Below, one piece after another: positions 1 through 9,050 of a DNA stretch of 10,381 nt (the stretch's first letter is position 1; every line of letters starts with the position of its first letter). The DNA lies in assembly GCA_023853785.1 (NCBI GenBank), contig JAJIRX010000608.1:1-10381 (forward strand), given 5' to 3'. This stretch comes from Psilocybe azurescens (lineage: Eukaryota; Basidiomycota; Agaricomycetes; Agaricales; Agrocybaceae). A program made the position numbers and the translations under genes. Below the pieces are notes generated by a model. It searched no databases. It was not told the DNA's origin and saw only the letters and a program-made list of their open reading frames with translations.

Positions 1-253
1 TGTTCAACCCTACAGTGCCCGCAATTGACTTCACTTTGTGATCAGCCGCAGCGATGCGTGGGTCCATATTCAAGCAGTTCAACGTTCAATTCCAAGTTGA
101 GTTGCTCATAGACGCAAGGGAACGAAACAAGTCACACGTGATCTTAATTGGCGATGCGACGCGACAGGACGCGACTCAAACGCGACCGATGGCCTGCTAG
201 TACCGCTGTAGTGGTTACATCTGTGCTGTGAGTACTTCAATGCGTTTTATAGT
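1..253. other. Non-coding flank with clustered motifs
   Basis: I see no convincing coding region here. It lies downstream of ABM-like copy A, which ends at 254 on the minus strand. It holds a palindromic CACGTG (E-box-like) at 135-140 and three copies of ACGCGAC starting at 159, 169 and 180, plus an extra GCGAC at 156. The motif cluster could belong to the promoter of a gene beyond the left edge, but nothing in the window confirms that. Confidence 0.4.
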
Positions 254-1143
254 TTAAGGCTCGATTGATATTCTTTCTGTTGCGCAGGTGGTATTATGCA
301 CCAATACCTGATTCACCGTGGCCACTGGCAAGAATTGACCTTCAGCGGCCTTCGAAAGTTTAACATGGAGCGTGGTAGTGTCCGTAATTTCACCTATACT
401 TCCGATCAAAGGCGCAAAATTGGCCAGATCCCCATGTATGACATCGGTGTGTACCTGAAGTAAGCAAGTGTACTTTTCGTCAGCGCCGAAGGATTAGAAA
501 TAAAGATTAAATGCTAACCTTCACACTTTCCCATCCACACACGAACCAGAACACGTCACTGTCCTCCACTGCCTGCCCCCAGATTGCCGGGGCATGCTTA
601 TTCTTCGCATCAATTTTCGGCCCACCCTCTTCCCAAATCTCGTACAACCTGTCCTTCGTTGCAGTTTGCACCCCTGCTTTTAGCGCGCTAACGCGCGAAC
701 TCGGTGATGGGCGCGTTCAATGCCTGCCAGACTTTGTTGAATTCGACATGGTTCATCTGCAGCTCGCCCTCGATGACCGGACCGAGGCCCACGATCTGTG
801 GGTATCCAGTCGCTTTTGAGCGCGCTTGTGGTGCTCTAGGGTTTCCCACTGTACATACGAGAAGTGTTTATTAATTACCGTCAGTAGATGAATATTTTCG
901 ACATTTGTAGCGTGACCGACGATAAGATGAACGAAATTTTTTATCTTCCTCGCCACACCGGCATACAATTGTAGACATACGGAGGATCAGCAACGAAGAT
1001 TCTATACGTTTCAGGACGAAGATCGTAGTAGAAACTTACCTAGACATCCATCTACCTTCACAGGAAATCGAAACTGGCTTCAGTATCGAGGGATCAGCCT
1101 GTATGCCTCCAAACTGTCGCTTTACTATCTCGACGACTGGCAT
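254..1143 (-). pseudogene. ABM-like two-domain protein, copy A (degraded)
   Basis: This is a member of a fungal family with two ABM-like (dimeric alpha-beta barrel) halves; its biochemical role is unknown to me. ATG at 1143-1141 starts MPVVEIV. Exons read on the minus strand are about 1143-1040, 970-917, 848-519 and 454-254. Landmarks are LYAG, WETLEHHK, MNHVEFN with NAPITEF, then FVCGWESVK and VHTDV. The last intron (518-455) is canonical. Faults: intron 1 has a GTAAGT donor but no AG where exon 2 should begin; exon 3 appears to lack two bases at its start; the frame shifts after LEHHK (near 815-830) and again after APITEF (near 700). The final exon is 201 nt against 111 and 93 in copies B and D, giving about 25 extra C-terminal residues. 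Frameshifts may be assembly errors, but the lost acceptor and extended tail suggest real decay. Confidence 0.7.
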
Positions 1144-1196
1144 GTTGAATTGATGAAATAATGTCGGTAGGTGTAATTTTATCTAGCGTAGTTTGC

Positions 1197-1988
1197 TTAA
1201 GAAGCATGTTTCTTAAGACTGATATGGAAAGTTTTGACAGTCGCAGCGGACTTCAAATCATTATCGAATGGATGGAAAGAAGGATCCTGGACAGTCTTTT
1301 TGTGGACCTGTCATGTAATCAGATCAGAAAACGTTATTGTTGTTACGATAAGGAAGACCTCACCTCTGGACTGTCCCATCCAGCAATCAGGTAATACCTA
1401 TGGTCCTGCTCCTTCGCCTGACCCCAAGTGACTGGAGCGTACTTCGCATTTTTGCATCTATATCTGCCGCGATAGTATCCACAAATCCGATCAACAATTC
1501 GTTCAACACTTCTGGCTTCCGAGTCATGATGGTGACTTCGGTAGTAGGTGCGCTGAGGGCTGGTTTGAAGTCGCTGTGGAACTCGACGTGATTCATGTTG
1601 AGTCTGCCTTCACCGATACATGGATCGAGGTTGAGCATTTGCGGATAGTCAGGATGCTTCATGAGCTCTTCGTGGTCCTCAAATTTGTCCCACACTGGAT
1701 GTAGGTGAAAACCAATTATCAGGAACACGTTTGGAAGAGACTCGAGTATTCTGACCTATGAAAAAGTAAACGAATTTTTTTATGCTCCTCGACGAAGCCA
1801 TAGTATATTCTATCGACGACAGACCAACCAAAGTCAGCACTGGTGAGATTGATCGTTGAGCGAGATGAGGCTTACCCGAGACATCCCTTTCTCTTTGACA
1901 GAAGATCCAAGACCGGGTGCAGCAATTTGCAGTTTTCGGCCTCAATGTTGTTGACGGCGACCCAGTGGACGATTTCGATGATAGCCAT
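1197..1988 (-). CDS. ABM-like two-domain protein, copy B
   Basis: This is the best-preserved tandem copy, about 202 residues after frame correction. ATG at 1988-1986 starts MAIIEIVHW. Exons are 1988-1876, 1809-1756, 1694-1364 and 1307-1197, with introns of 66, 61 and 56 nt having GT-AG ends. The first half carries GCLG, IYYG, then KKFVYFFIVWDKFEDHEELM and PDYPQML. The linker has the family motif MNHVEF. The second half begins APTTEV and ends YYLIAGWDSPE, followed by VHKK and the C-terminus FHISLKKHAS. Exons 1 and 2 have exactly the same lengths as in copy D. Two single-base corrections are needed: one extra A in the A7 run near 1780, and one base missing near 1405 before YYLIAGW. The ABM-type fold is known from small-molecule monooxygenases and stress proteins, but no catalytic assignment is possible here. 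It was identified by remembered resemblance to unnamed Agaricomycete proteins. Confidence 0.75.
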
Positions 1989-2422
1989 GTCGTTCTGCTG
2001 TGGTGTCCTTGTTGGTTTCAAATTGTGAACAGTGAGAATAAGAAAATATAAAAAAGTACTAACCCTTATATACCAACTGTTTTGTGGGGCATGTTTCAGA
2101 GACTCTAGAAACATGTTTAACATATACGAGACAGAATTTCGTCATTGACTGTTATTGGGCGTGATTCTGCATCGTGTCCTCGAAATTGGCATGATGAATA
2201 GGAGAAGGGCCAACAAAATCTATGGTGCCTGTTGAGCTCAAGCACATAGTCGACTAGTAGAATCGCGGGTTGGCCAAATTATTAGGAAAGGTTGCTGCCA
2301 TTAGACATTAAGGTCGAGCTATCAAACTCGAACGTTCAAGAATAGGTTTCATAAACGATCAGATTGAAAAAGATCCACAATAATAGTACGTTATTTACGC
2401 GTTCGAGCAGACTTTCAATCCT
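1989..2422. other. Intergenic region between copies B and C
   Basis: This 434-nt stretch is upstream of copy B and downstream of truncated copy C, both on the minus strand. It should contain the copy B promoter and 5' leader. It is AT-rich near 2036-2060. I found no exon of the ABM-like family, no RNA gene and no other recognisable coding sequence. Confidence 0.4.
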
Positions 2423-2715
2423 TTAGGTATGTTTCGAGAGATAGACATGGAACATTTTGAGCACCGCAGCACTGCGTAAATCTGGGAGGCACGGAAGAGA
2501 AGACGGCTGGCCCACGATATCCCGATGAACTTAAAGGTAGCAGTCTTTTTTTTAAAAAAAAAAGACTCAAAAGAATGGGGAAAAAACTAACCTGCGAACT
2601 ATCCCATCCAATTGTAAGGAAGAACTTGTCAGCTTCATCCTGGTTTCAATGCTAAGGGATCAGCAGCGTAGGCATTGAAAATAGACCATGATACTATTTC
2701 AATGATCAGGGCTAT
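2423..2715 (-). pseudogene. ABM-like protein, copy C (internal deletion)
   Basis: Only the two ends of the gene remain. The upstream part (about 2715-2645) reads ALIIEIVSW then AADPLALKP, matching exon 1 of the other copies (EIVKRQ and QADPSILKP in copy A). It runs straight into DEADKFFLTIGWDSSQ, which matches the end of exon 3 (LIAGWDSPE in B, VLIGWNGEQ in D). The rest of exon 1, all of exon 2 and most of exon 3, including the MNHVEF motif, are missing. An intron (2591-2530, 62 nt) and the last exon (2529-2423) follow, the latter ending LRSAAVLKMFHVYLSKHT and a stop, closely parallel to copy B. The start codon position is ATA, not ATG, and one-base shifts occur at the fusion point and at the last splice acceptor. 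This looks like a dead gene made by a deletion inside a tandem copy. Confidence 0.7.
2542..2567. repeat. Perfect A/T-rich inverted repeat in copy C intron
   Basis: AGTC, eight T, ten A, GACT: a palindromic element with a 12-bp arm on each side, two bases apart. It lies inside the remaining intron of copy C (2530-2591). Such long T/A runs are also places where read errors and polymerase slippage occur, so the exact run lengths are uncertain. Confidence 0.7.
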
Positions 2716-3722
2716 ATAGTCTGGAAGAAAAGATTGTAAGAGAAGAAACTGAAAGAAACGAAAAGGTTGAAGAACAATATAATATACCAATTCTTTAAGC
2801 GGGTATCTTATATCCATTTCCAAATCATTTGCCGGAGTTTGTTTTTGAATCTGAATGAGCCCATGGGGACATGAGATACATTCCCAGATCAAAGTGATGT
2901 TCAACATTCGTGGACAACATTCGTGAAGTCGCATGAAGACACCGGTTTCTTCTGTTTGCTGAGGAGATTCTCCAAGTCCCACGGCAGTTTCTTGACCTGA
3001 AAAGACTCAGCGAAGCATTAGACTCGCGAGAGAACAGAGAGAGGCATTTCTCGGTCATCAGTTATCAGTGTTGGTGAGCGTCGGCATTCGTTAAAGTAAG
3101 CAACAGGACGTATAGCAAGCGCGGGGACCGGAATCGACTAAAAATATGACTGCCATGCATACCCGCGTTCGGACTGTCAAGGCTCCTATCTATGGAAGCC
3201 CCATTTTCGATTGAGTGGCTTAGAATGAGACCGACATCGATTGGGGATGAGCAGGTTGGAAGACGACTTGTGGTAGCTTGTGGTAAAGGAGCAAGTTAGA
3301 GCAAGTAGTAGCGCGCCAAGTATTGATCACGTTGATCACCTGTTTACATTGCAAGATTAGATTAGATCAGATGCCGAGTAACACTCCTATGTAGGTCCAG
3401 ACTCATCAAAGCTCATACAAAGCTCTTCCTCTCTCTTGACCCATCTTTGTTATAACTCCATAGCAACATCCCTAGATATCCTCTTCAAGAATCCTCTCAT
3501 ATACCTCTTCTTCCTCTTTGCATACAACGTCTTACGAGCTGCATCTTCTCGGGATCAGGATCCATATTTGAAGGAAACTTGCCAACCAAATATCATACGG
3601 TCGACATCCAGATCAATATCCTGCATCCTGCAGTATACCTAGTACGTTGTGAAGCTATATACCACGATATGATGTACTCAACACTTCCTTCTACAAAGAT
3701 TAACGACAAATATCTGTCCATT
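2716..3722. promoter_or_regulatory. Intergenic region with ATG7 promoter
   Basis: This 1-kb stretch separates truncated copy C (minus) from ATG7 (plus), so it should hold the ATG7 promoter and leader. Visible elements are a direct repeat CTTGTGGTA at 3267-3275 and 3277-3285, a direct repeat TTGATCAC at 3323-3330 and 3332-3339, and a CT-rich tract at 3421-3445, which is common near fungal transcription starts. Open frames here (for example 3436-3642 plus, 2825-3058 minus) show no domain, no codon pattern and no family resemblance that I can see, so I do not call genes. An unannotated small divergent gene cannot be excluded. Confidence 0.4.
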
Positions 3723-6406
3723 ATGCCAATCCTGCAATTTGCGCCATTTTCATCTCTTGTGCAGCCATCATTATGGCACAAGCTATCAGACCTCAAGATC
3801 GATGTGCTGAAACTCTCTGATGCTGCAGTCCATATATCAGCGTCATATTCGATTGGAAGGACAGTGACTGATAGAGAAACTGGACAAGAGATATCCCTAC
3901 CATGCAATTTAACGGTTGGGACAGAATCGTTTGATGAGGATTTCAAGTGGCTTTAAATCTCTGATTTTGACCATTTCGTACTCAATTGCTACGCGTATAA
4001 GACCTCCGCACGGATCTGTCTCCGCCATTGGGACCCTTAAGAATTATAACACTATTGAGGAGTTCAAAGCAGCTGATAAAACCGCTCTGTTCAATCAAGA
4101 GGCCCAATTCGTAGGTCGTCCAACGACGTTCCCTAACTATCGTTCTCATCTCTGCTCTAGATCTGGGATCACATCCTAAAGACGCGCGATACAACCCAGC
4201 TTAATCGATTCCTTCTTATCACATTTGCCGATCTCAAGAAATACAAATATTACTATTGGTTCACGTTCCCAGCATTTGTCTCGAAACCAGCTTGGGAAAT
4301 CAGTGAAGAAGGGTGGAAGAGTTCTGCGGAGGAGTTTGGTGTTGACCAGGTAATGAACACCATGTCGGTGTTCATTTATTCAAACTGAACGCGTTACCCT
4401 AGCTGTCTTCTATTCACTCACAACTACGGTCGCGAGATGTTCCTTTGCCATACTTCCTTGTGCGGAAAGATGAGTCAGGACTCTTTATCATTGCCCCAGT
4501 AGAAGGAATACGAAACATTTTATGCCTCCACTCCTCAAGATGACGTATGTTCTTCCAGTTACTTCCACAGGGTCATTAATCATAATATCTAATCCAGCAA
4601 ACGATTGCTTTTATCGATCCCTCATCCGACCCAAACAATCCCGGATGGCCTCTGCGAAATCTCCTCGCGTATCTGCGTGCCTTATACCCAGCCACGACAT
4701 CGTCTATTCGTGTCCTACGATGGCGCGACACCGAGATCCCCTCTTCACCCAATGCCACTTGGAAAAGCCAGATCGGTGTTTTAACGGTAGACGGAGATGT
4801 CCCGACTGCACCTGTAGAAGGATCGCCGCGCCCATCTGCTGTAGGTTGGGAGAAAAATCCGCAAGGAAAACTCGGGCCTCGCGTAGCTGATTTGGCACCT
4901 ATGATGGATCCATCAAGGTACACGCTTATCTTTGTCGCCCATGCGTAGACACTGATGTTTTGGCTTGTAGATTAGCTGCTCAGGCGGTTGATTTAAATCT
5001 GAAGCTCATGCGATGGCGTATCCTTCCTTCCCTTGATCTGGACAAAATATCGTCGACTCGATGCTTGCTTCTGGGAGCTGGAACACTTGGTTGTTATGTA
5101 GCAAGGGCTTTGATGGTATTCCGGCGCTTTTTAAAAATTTCTGCTTGAGCTAATCTTTCAAAAAGGGATGGGGTGTGCGTACGATCACATTCGTAGATTC
5201 AGGCAAAGTCTCGTTCTCGAATCCAGTCCGGCAACCTCTGTTCGAATTTTCGGATTGCTTGGATGGGGGAAGCCTAAAGCAGAGTGCGCTGCCGAATCCT
5301 TGAAGAGAATCTTCCCGGGAATAGTGAGTGATCTCTTTCGATAGATTGAGATTTTTTAATGATATGTCTACTTGCTTGCAGAACGCAACAGGACATACAA
5401 TTGCTATACCCATGCCGGGCCATCCCTCCTCCAAATGCTGCATCCATGGCGCAGGCCATAGCTGATGTTGCAAAAATGAAAAACTAATTGAAGAACATGA
5501 TGTCGTCTTTCTTCTTATGGATTCGAGGGAGAGCAGGTGGCTACCCACTGTGATTTCGGCTGCGAAGGGAAAGGTAAGCTTCTGTCATGGAACTTGTCCG
5601 TTGGCTTTGCATCTTACGGATTGCTTACAGATCGTACTAAATGCCGCCTTGGGCTTCGATTCCTACCTTGTTATGCGACATGGTGCTCGCGTTTCGTCAC
5701 TATCGACAGGGAAGGACGGCAAGCCACACCAGAAATTGGGATGCTACTATTGTAACGATATCGTTGCTCCTGCTGATGTCCGTATTTCCATTATTCGTTT
5801 GATCCTTGAACCGGACTCACGGACAGGTTGTATGTAGTCCCTCACCGATCGAACTCTTGACCAGATGTGCACCGTCACGAGGCCTGGTCTGGCGCCCATC
5901 GCAGCAGCATCGGCCGTCGAATTGCTTGCTTCGCTTCTCCAGCATCCAGATGGGTTCATCTCTTTTCTTTGCTTGAAGACAATGCAGATCCTCACTGTAC
6001 ATTCCGTGTAGGTTGTTTTCCCCGGCACCACCACCAAACACCAACTCTTCCTCAAATTCGGAACCTGATGAAGGACTGAATAGTGTGCTTGGAGTGGTTC
6101 CCCATCAACTCCGCGGTTTCTTGGGCCAGTTTAGGACAATGCCTCTTGTCGGGGCCGCATATGATAGATGTACAGGATGCAGTGAGACGGTAAGATCTTC
6201 CTCCTTTATTTTCCCGTGTGTCTGATGGATTTTCAAAGGTACTGAAAGCTTACGAAACACGAGGGTTCTCCATGCTTCTGGAGGCATTCAACGACGCGAA
6301 ATATCTAGAGACGTTAACTGGCTTGGACAAGCTGTATAATGAAGGTGATGAACTGTTAGAGAGCGTGGACTGGCATGGGGATGAAGACGAGGAGGATGAT
6401 TTCTGA
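3723..6406 (+). CDS. ATG7: Autophagy E1-like activating enzyme ATG7
   Basis: ATG7 activates the ubiquitin-like proteins ATG8 and ATG12 with ATP and passes them to ATG3 and ATG10. Twelve exons: 3723-3946, 4002-4110, 4161-4349, 4403-4544, 4598-4917, 4971-5115, 5166-5323, 5382-5573, 5631-5777, 5838-5953, 6012-6189, 6239-6406; about 696 residues after correction, normal for the family. The N-terminal domain includes [20 protein letters not shown] and [20 protein letters not shown]. The nucleotide-binding loop [10 protein letters not shown] is near residue 360. Zinc-type CxxC pairs lie near 532/535 (GCYYC) and 635/638 (CTGC), and the catalytic cysteine is near 554 in [10 protein letters not shown]. 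The tail is acidic, ending DEDEEDDF. Phases agree across all introns only if four indels are corrected: +1 near 4505, -1 near 5271, -2 near 5427, -1 near 5477. Donors at introns 1, 9 and 10 (GTGGCT, GTCCGT, GTTCAT) are weak. The start at 3723 gives the family N-terminus MPILQFAPF. Confidence 0.95.
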
Positions 6407-6901
6407 GGAGGCTGCGACTCACCGAAGAACTGGAATGTAGAAGATTTGAGTACGTGTATTATCATCGGATCGTTTGGATTTTGTGTAATAGTGGCTTTGA
6501 TACCTTTCTTTGTTGTAAGAGAATTTGTCTTGTTGAATTAATCTGACACCACTCTACGGTACTACTTACTGCAGGAGAACATGTGCGGTGGCGAGGATGA
6601 GAGGGAAGGATCCGATCAGTAACAAGTCTCACGCTCGTCTCGATTAAATGAATACGGAAGACTATCCACTCACTGAATGCCTCAATATTATTCCATGGTA
6701 GTCAGTGTCTTTCACAATGTTTGTCAACTTGTCTTACAGAAAGGTCGGGGGATTACCTTGGTTCACCCAGCCGATGTCCACCGGACCGAAGAGAGCGCGG
6801 GAGGGTGACGTCAAAGGCCATGCCATCTATTCTTGGATTTGCAGAAAAGGTGTACAAATTCACCATGCATGCCCTTATTACACCCCAGATAAACTCCTCC
6901 A
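6407..6901. promoter_or_regulatory. ATG7 3' flank and carrier promoter/leader
   Basis: This 495-nt spacer holds the ATG7 3' region and the promoter of the phosphate carrier on the same strand. An open frame at 6705-6905 (66 codons) ends in a TGA that overlaps the carrier ATG as ATGA. A second frame runs from 6721 into carrier exon 1. Neither resembles a known protein. They may lie in the leader as upstream ORFs or may simply be chance frames; the transcription start cannot be placed from sequence. Confidence 0.4.
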
Positions 6902-8237
6902 ATGACAGATACCAAGATACCCGTCGTGCCCCATCCTTTTGTTGTTCCTCAGTTTACGGGGAGAGACTATACCTCATTCTTCCTGGCAGGAGCGTTATGT
7001 TGCACGTAAGTCGCTGAAACCATGTTCAATATTCCTTGAACCTCACCACTTCAATAACAATCCTTCAGAATAAGTCATGGAGCAATGACACGTACGTGTG
7101 TTCTATACAACAGCTCAGGATATGCGCTGACTTTCTTTTGCAGCCATTGATGTCGTCAAAACACGCATTCAGATCGATCCAGCATTCAAAGGACAATCTT
7201 TCTTATCTGGCTCACGACAGCTCCTCGCGTCAGAAGGCCCTCGAGGATTCCTTACAGGATTTGGTCCAACAGCTGTTGGATATCTTGCCCAAGGAGGTGC
7301 CAAATTCGCAGGCTACGAATATTGGAAGAAGACATTTGTGCAAGTAGCCGGAAGTCAGGAGAACGCCGTCGCAAACCGCACTGCGATATATTTAGGGGCA
7401 GCTGTTGTTGCAGAGTAAGACCAAGCGCAGTTTACATTTAATGTGATTACAATCGCTTATTCAGTCATATCAAGGTTCTTTGCCGATATCCTGCTAACAC
7501 CACTAGAAGCGACTCGGAATTCGCCTCGTTTCTGAGAGAGGTTCGCGTCAGGTCTTGTTTCCGGGTTCACGCGGATAGCTAGGGAGGGTGGTGTGCGGAG
7601 CTATATGCCGGTTTCTGCCCATTCTTTGCAAGTATGTCTTGGAAATGAATTCATTTCCCATGTTATCTCTGACAGCATGCCGATGTGGTTGATAGACAAA
7701 TCCCATATGCCATTGGTCAATTCACAGTAAACGAGTACTGTCACGAACTCGTCCTGCGAACTACAACTGAGGACCAAAAACGTAAAATAGCAGAGTCAGG
7801 GACATTACGTGATTTGGCATCTCGTTAGGAAGCGGTATCATTGCCGGCTTTGCAGCTGCCATTCTCAGCCATGTGAGATTTCCTTTCTGCTGCTTTCGCT
7901 GCTAGAAGAATATCTTCTGGATGGGTACTTGTAAATGTCTCTTTAGCCCGCAGATACCCTTCTATCGCAGATTAACAAAGGACACGGGCCTACTGGGTCC
8001 ATGGTTCACCGATTAACAGCTCCCCGCACGTGAAGCTGGCTTCAGGGGATTGTTCGCGGGCCTTGGTCCAAGGATGATCATGACTGCCGGCCTTGTATCG
8101 TCGCAATTCTTGATGTACGGCGCAATAAAAGATGGTACGTGATTTCTTCGCTAAAACCGCATATGTACACAATGTTAATCAGTTATATTTCTGTAGCGCT
8201 CGGCGCTCCTGCAGGACTGGAAATCCATAAGGAGTGA
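6902..8237 (+). CDS. MIR1: Mitochondrial phosphate carrier (MIR1-type)
   Basis: This is an inner-membrane carrier of the mitochondrial carrier family that imports phosphate with protons into the matrix for ATP synthesis. Seven exons: 6902-7005, 7069-7091, 7144-7414, 7475-7631, 7696-7872, 7947-8134, 8197-8237; about 320 residues after correction, typical length. It begins MTDTKIPVVPHPFVVPQFTG. The three carrier signatures are PIDVVKTRIQ (residue 43), PLEATRIRLVS (142) and HPADTLLSQINK (245); the third and the phrase PILCKQIPYAIGQF point to the phosphate branch. The C-terminus LGAPAGLEIHKE also resembles MIR1. Exon 2 is only 23 nt. Intron phases fit throughout once six indels are corrected: +1 at 7518, -1 near 7541, 7597, 7620 and 7812, +1 in the C4 run at 8022-8025. 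Assignment to MIR1 rather than PIC2 rests on remembered motifs. Confidence 0.92.
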
Positions 8238-9050
8238 TTGGATACGGGATCCTGTATATTTTAGAGTAAAAGAAGTTATCAGAGGATTTAATTTTCTTGT
8301 AATGGGCTGTAGAGTACTCACATTATTTAGGACGTCTTATTCACTCGCACGTCTAAGGCTTCTTGAGAGTGCTGCCGTCGAGTCCCACTGCTGTTGGTAG
8401 GCCAGTGAAAAACTGAATTTAGCAACTTGAGGGCACCTGGTTTACTGAAAGAAGGTGTGCGGACAGTCCGGCAGACACTTTGATGATACTCTCTGTACAA
8501 AGTGCTCGAGATACTAGCAGAGATGACACCAATTAATAAATTACTGCATACCGCAACAGTTAAGCTGACAAAAACAAAACAAAAATTAAAGCGCGATGAC
8601 TCAATGCGATTGAAGTAGTGATGTGAGGTGGGGAACTTTTGCTGCCGCGTTGTCAAAGCACATGGGCAATGTTATCCATGTGCTGTAGCCTATAAAGGGG
8701 GGGCGCTGCACTTATCTCAGTTGTCGGGAGGTGGCGAGCTTTATGAAAGAATGGATGGTCGACATCGGGAGGCCAGTGGCGGGCGTGTCACGAACCCGTC
8801 ACGAAATGGCCCTGCGAGCAGCTCTGTGACCCAGCTGAGCAGTGAGCGGAGGCTGTTGAGACAGACGCAGCGAGCAGAGAGGGCGCGGATGGCTGTGCAG
8901 AATGCGGTATAGAACCCAAAGTTCTGTACTCCGGCGGTTGACCCAGACAGTCCGCGCCTTATACGTTCTCGTAAATCAAAACTTTCTTTGAAGCTTGAAC
9001 TTTTCCTTGCATTTTGTCTAAATACGCTTCCCTTGATCCGCGATAAGCTT
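8238..9050. other. Spacer between convergent genes
   Basis: This 813-nt region lies between the carrier (plus) and copy D (minus), which converge. It holds a 9-bp inverted repeat AGCACATGG/CCATGTGCT (8657-8684), a TATAAAG at 8691-8697, and a GC-richer patch from about 8700 to 8910 with a direct repeat GTCACGAA at 8787-8794 and 8798-8805. Open frames at 8628-8912 (plus, 94 codons) and 8327-8656 (minus, 109 codons) show no recognisable domain. I do not call them genes, though the plus frame, lying behind a TATA-like box, is the better candidate. Confidence 0.4.
8657..8684. repeat. Inverted repeat upstream of a TATA-like box
   Basis: Arms AGCACATGG (8657-8665) and CCATGTGCT (8676-8684) pair perfectly around a 10-base loop. 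TATAAAG follows six bases after the second arm. It could be a dimeric regulator site or chance; no transcript can be assigned. Confidence 0.5.

Noticed and set aside
1695..1712. An 18-nt micro-intron in copy B, and a 30-nt one at 849-878 in copy A
   Set aside because: Choosing donors at 1755 (B) and 916 (A) gives normal introns of 61 and 68 nt, makes exon 2 exactly 54 nt as in copy D, and restores the expected strand FVYFFIVW, so no ultra-short intron is needed.
2542..2567. T8/A10 hairpin as a bacterial-type terminator
   Set aside because: The window is eukaryotic and intron-rich; the palindrome lies within a pseudogene intron.
2635..2982. 115-codon minus-strand frame as a complete gene
   Set aside because: Only its last 25 or so residues match the ABM-like exon 1; the rest is upstream non-coding sequence that happens to be open.
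3436..3642. 68-codon plus-strand frame upstream of ATG7
   Set aside because: It has no recognisable domain and lies in the CT-rich promoter/leader of ATG7; it is probably a chance frame.
3593..3946. 117-codon minus-strand frame
   Set aside because: It is the antisense shadow of ATG7 exon 1 and its leader.
5150..5548. 132-codon minus-strand frame, the longest in the window
   Set aside because: It lies opposite ATG7 exons 7 and 8, which match the conserved E1 fold; the antisense frame has no family resemblance.
8327..8656. 109-codon minus-strand frame with a hydrophobic stretch
   Set aside because: It has no family resemblance, no introns that extend it, and sits in the 3' spacer of convergent genes.
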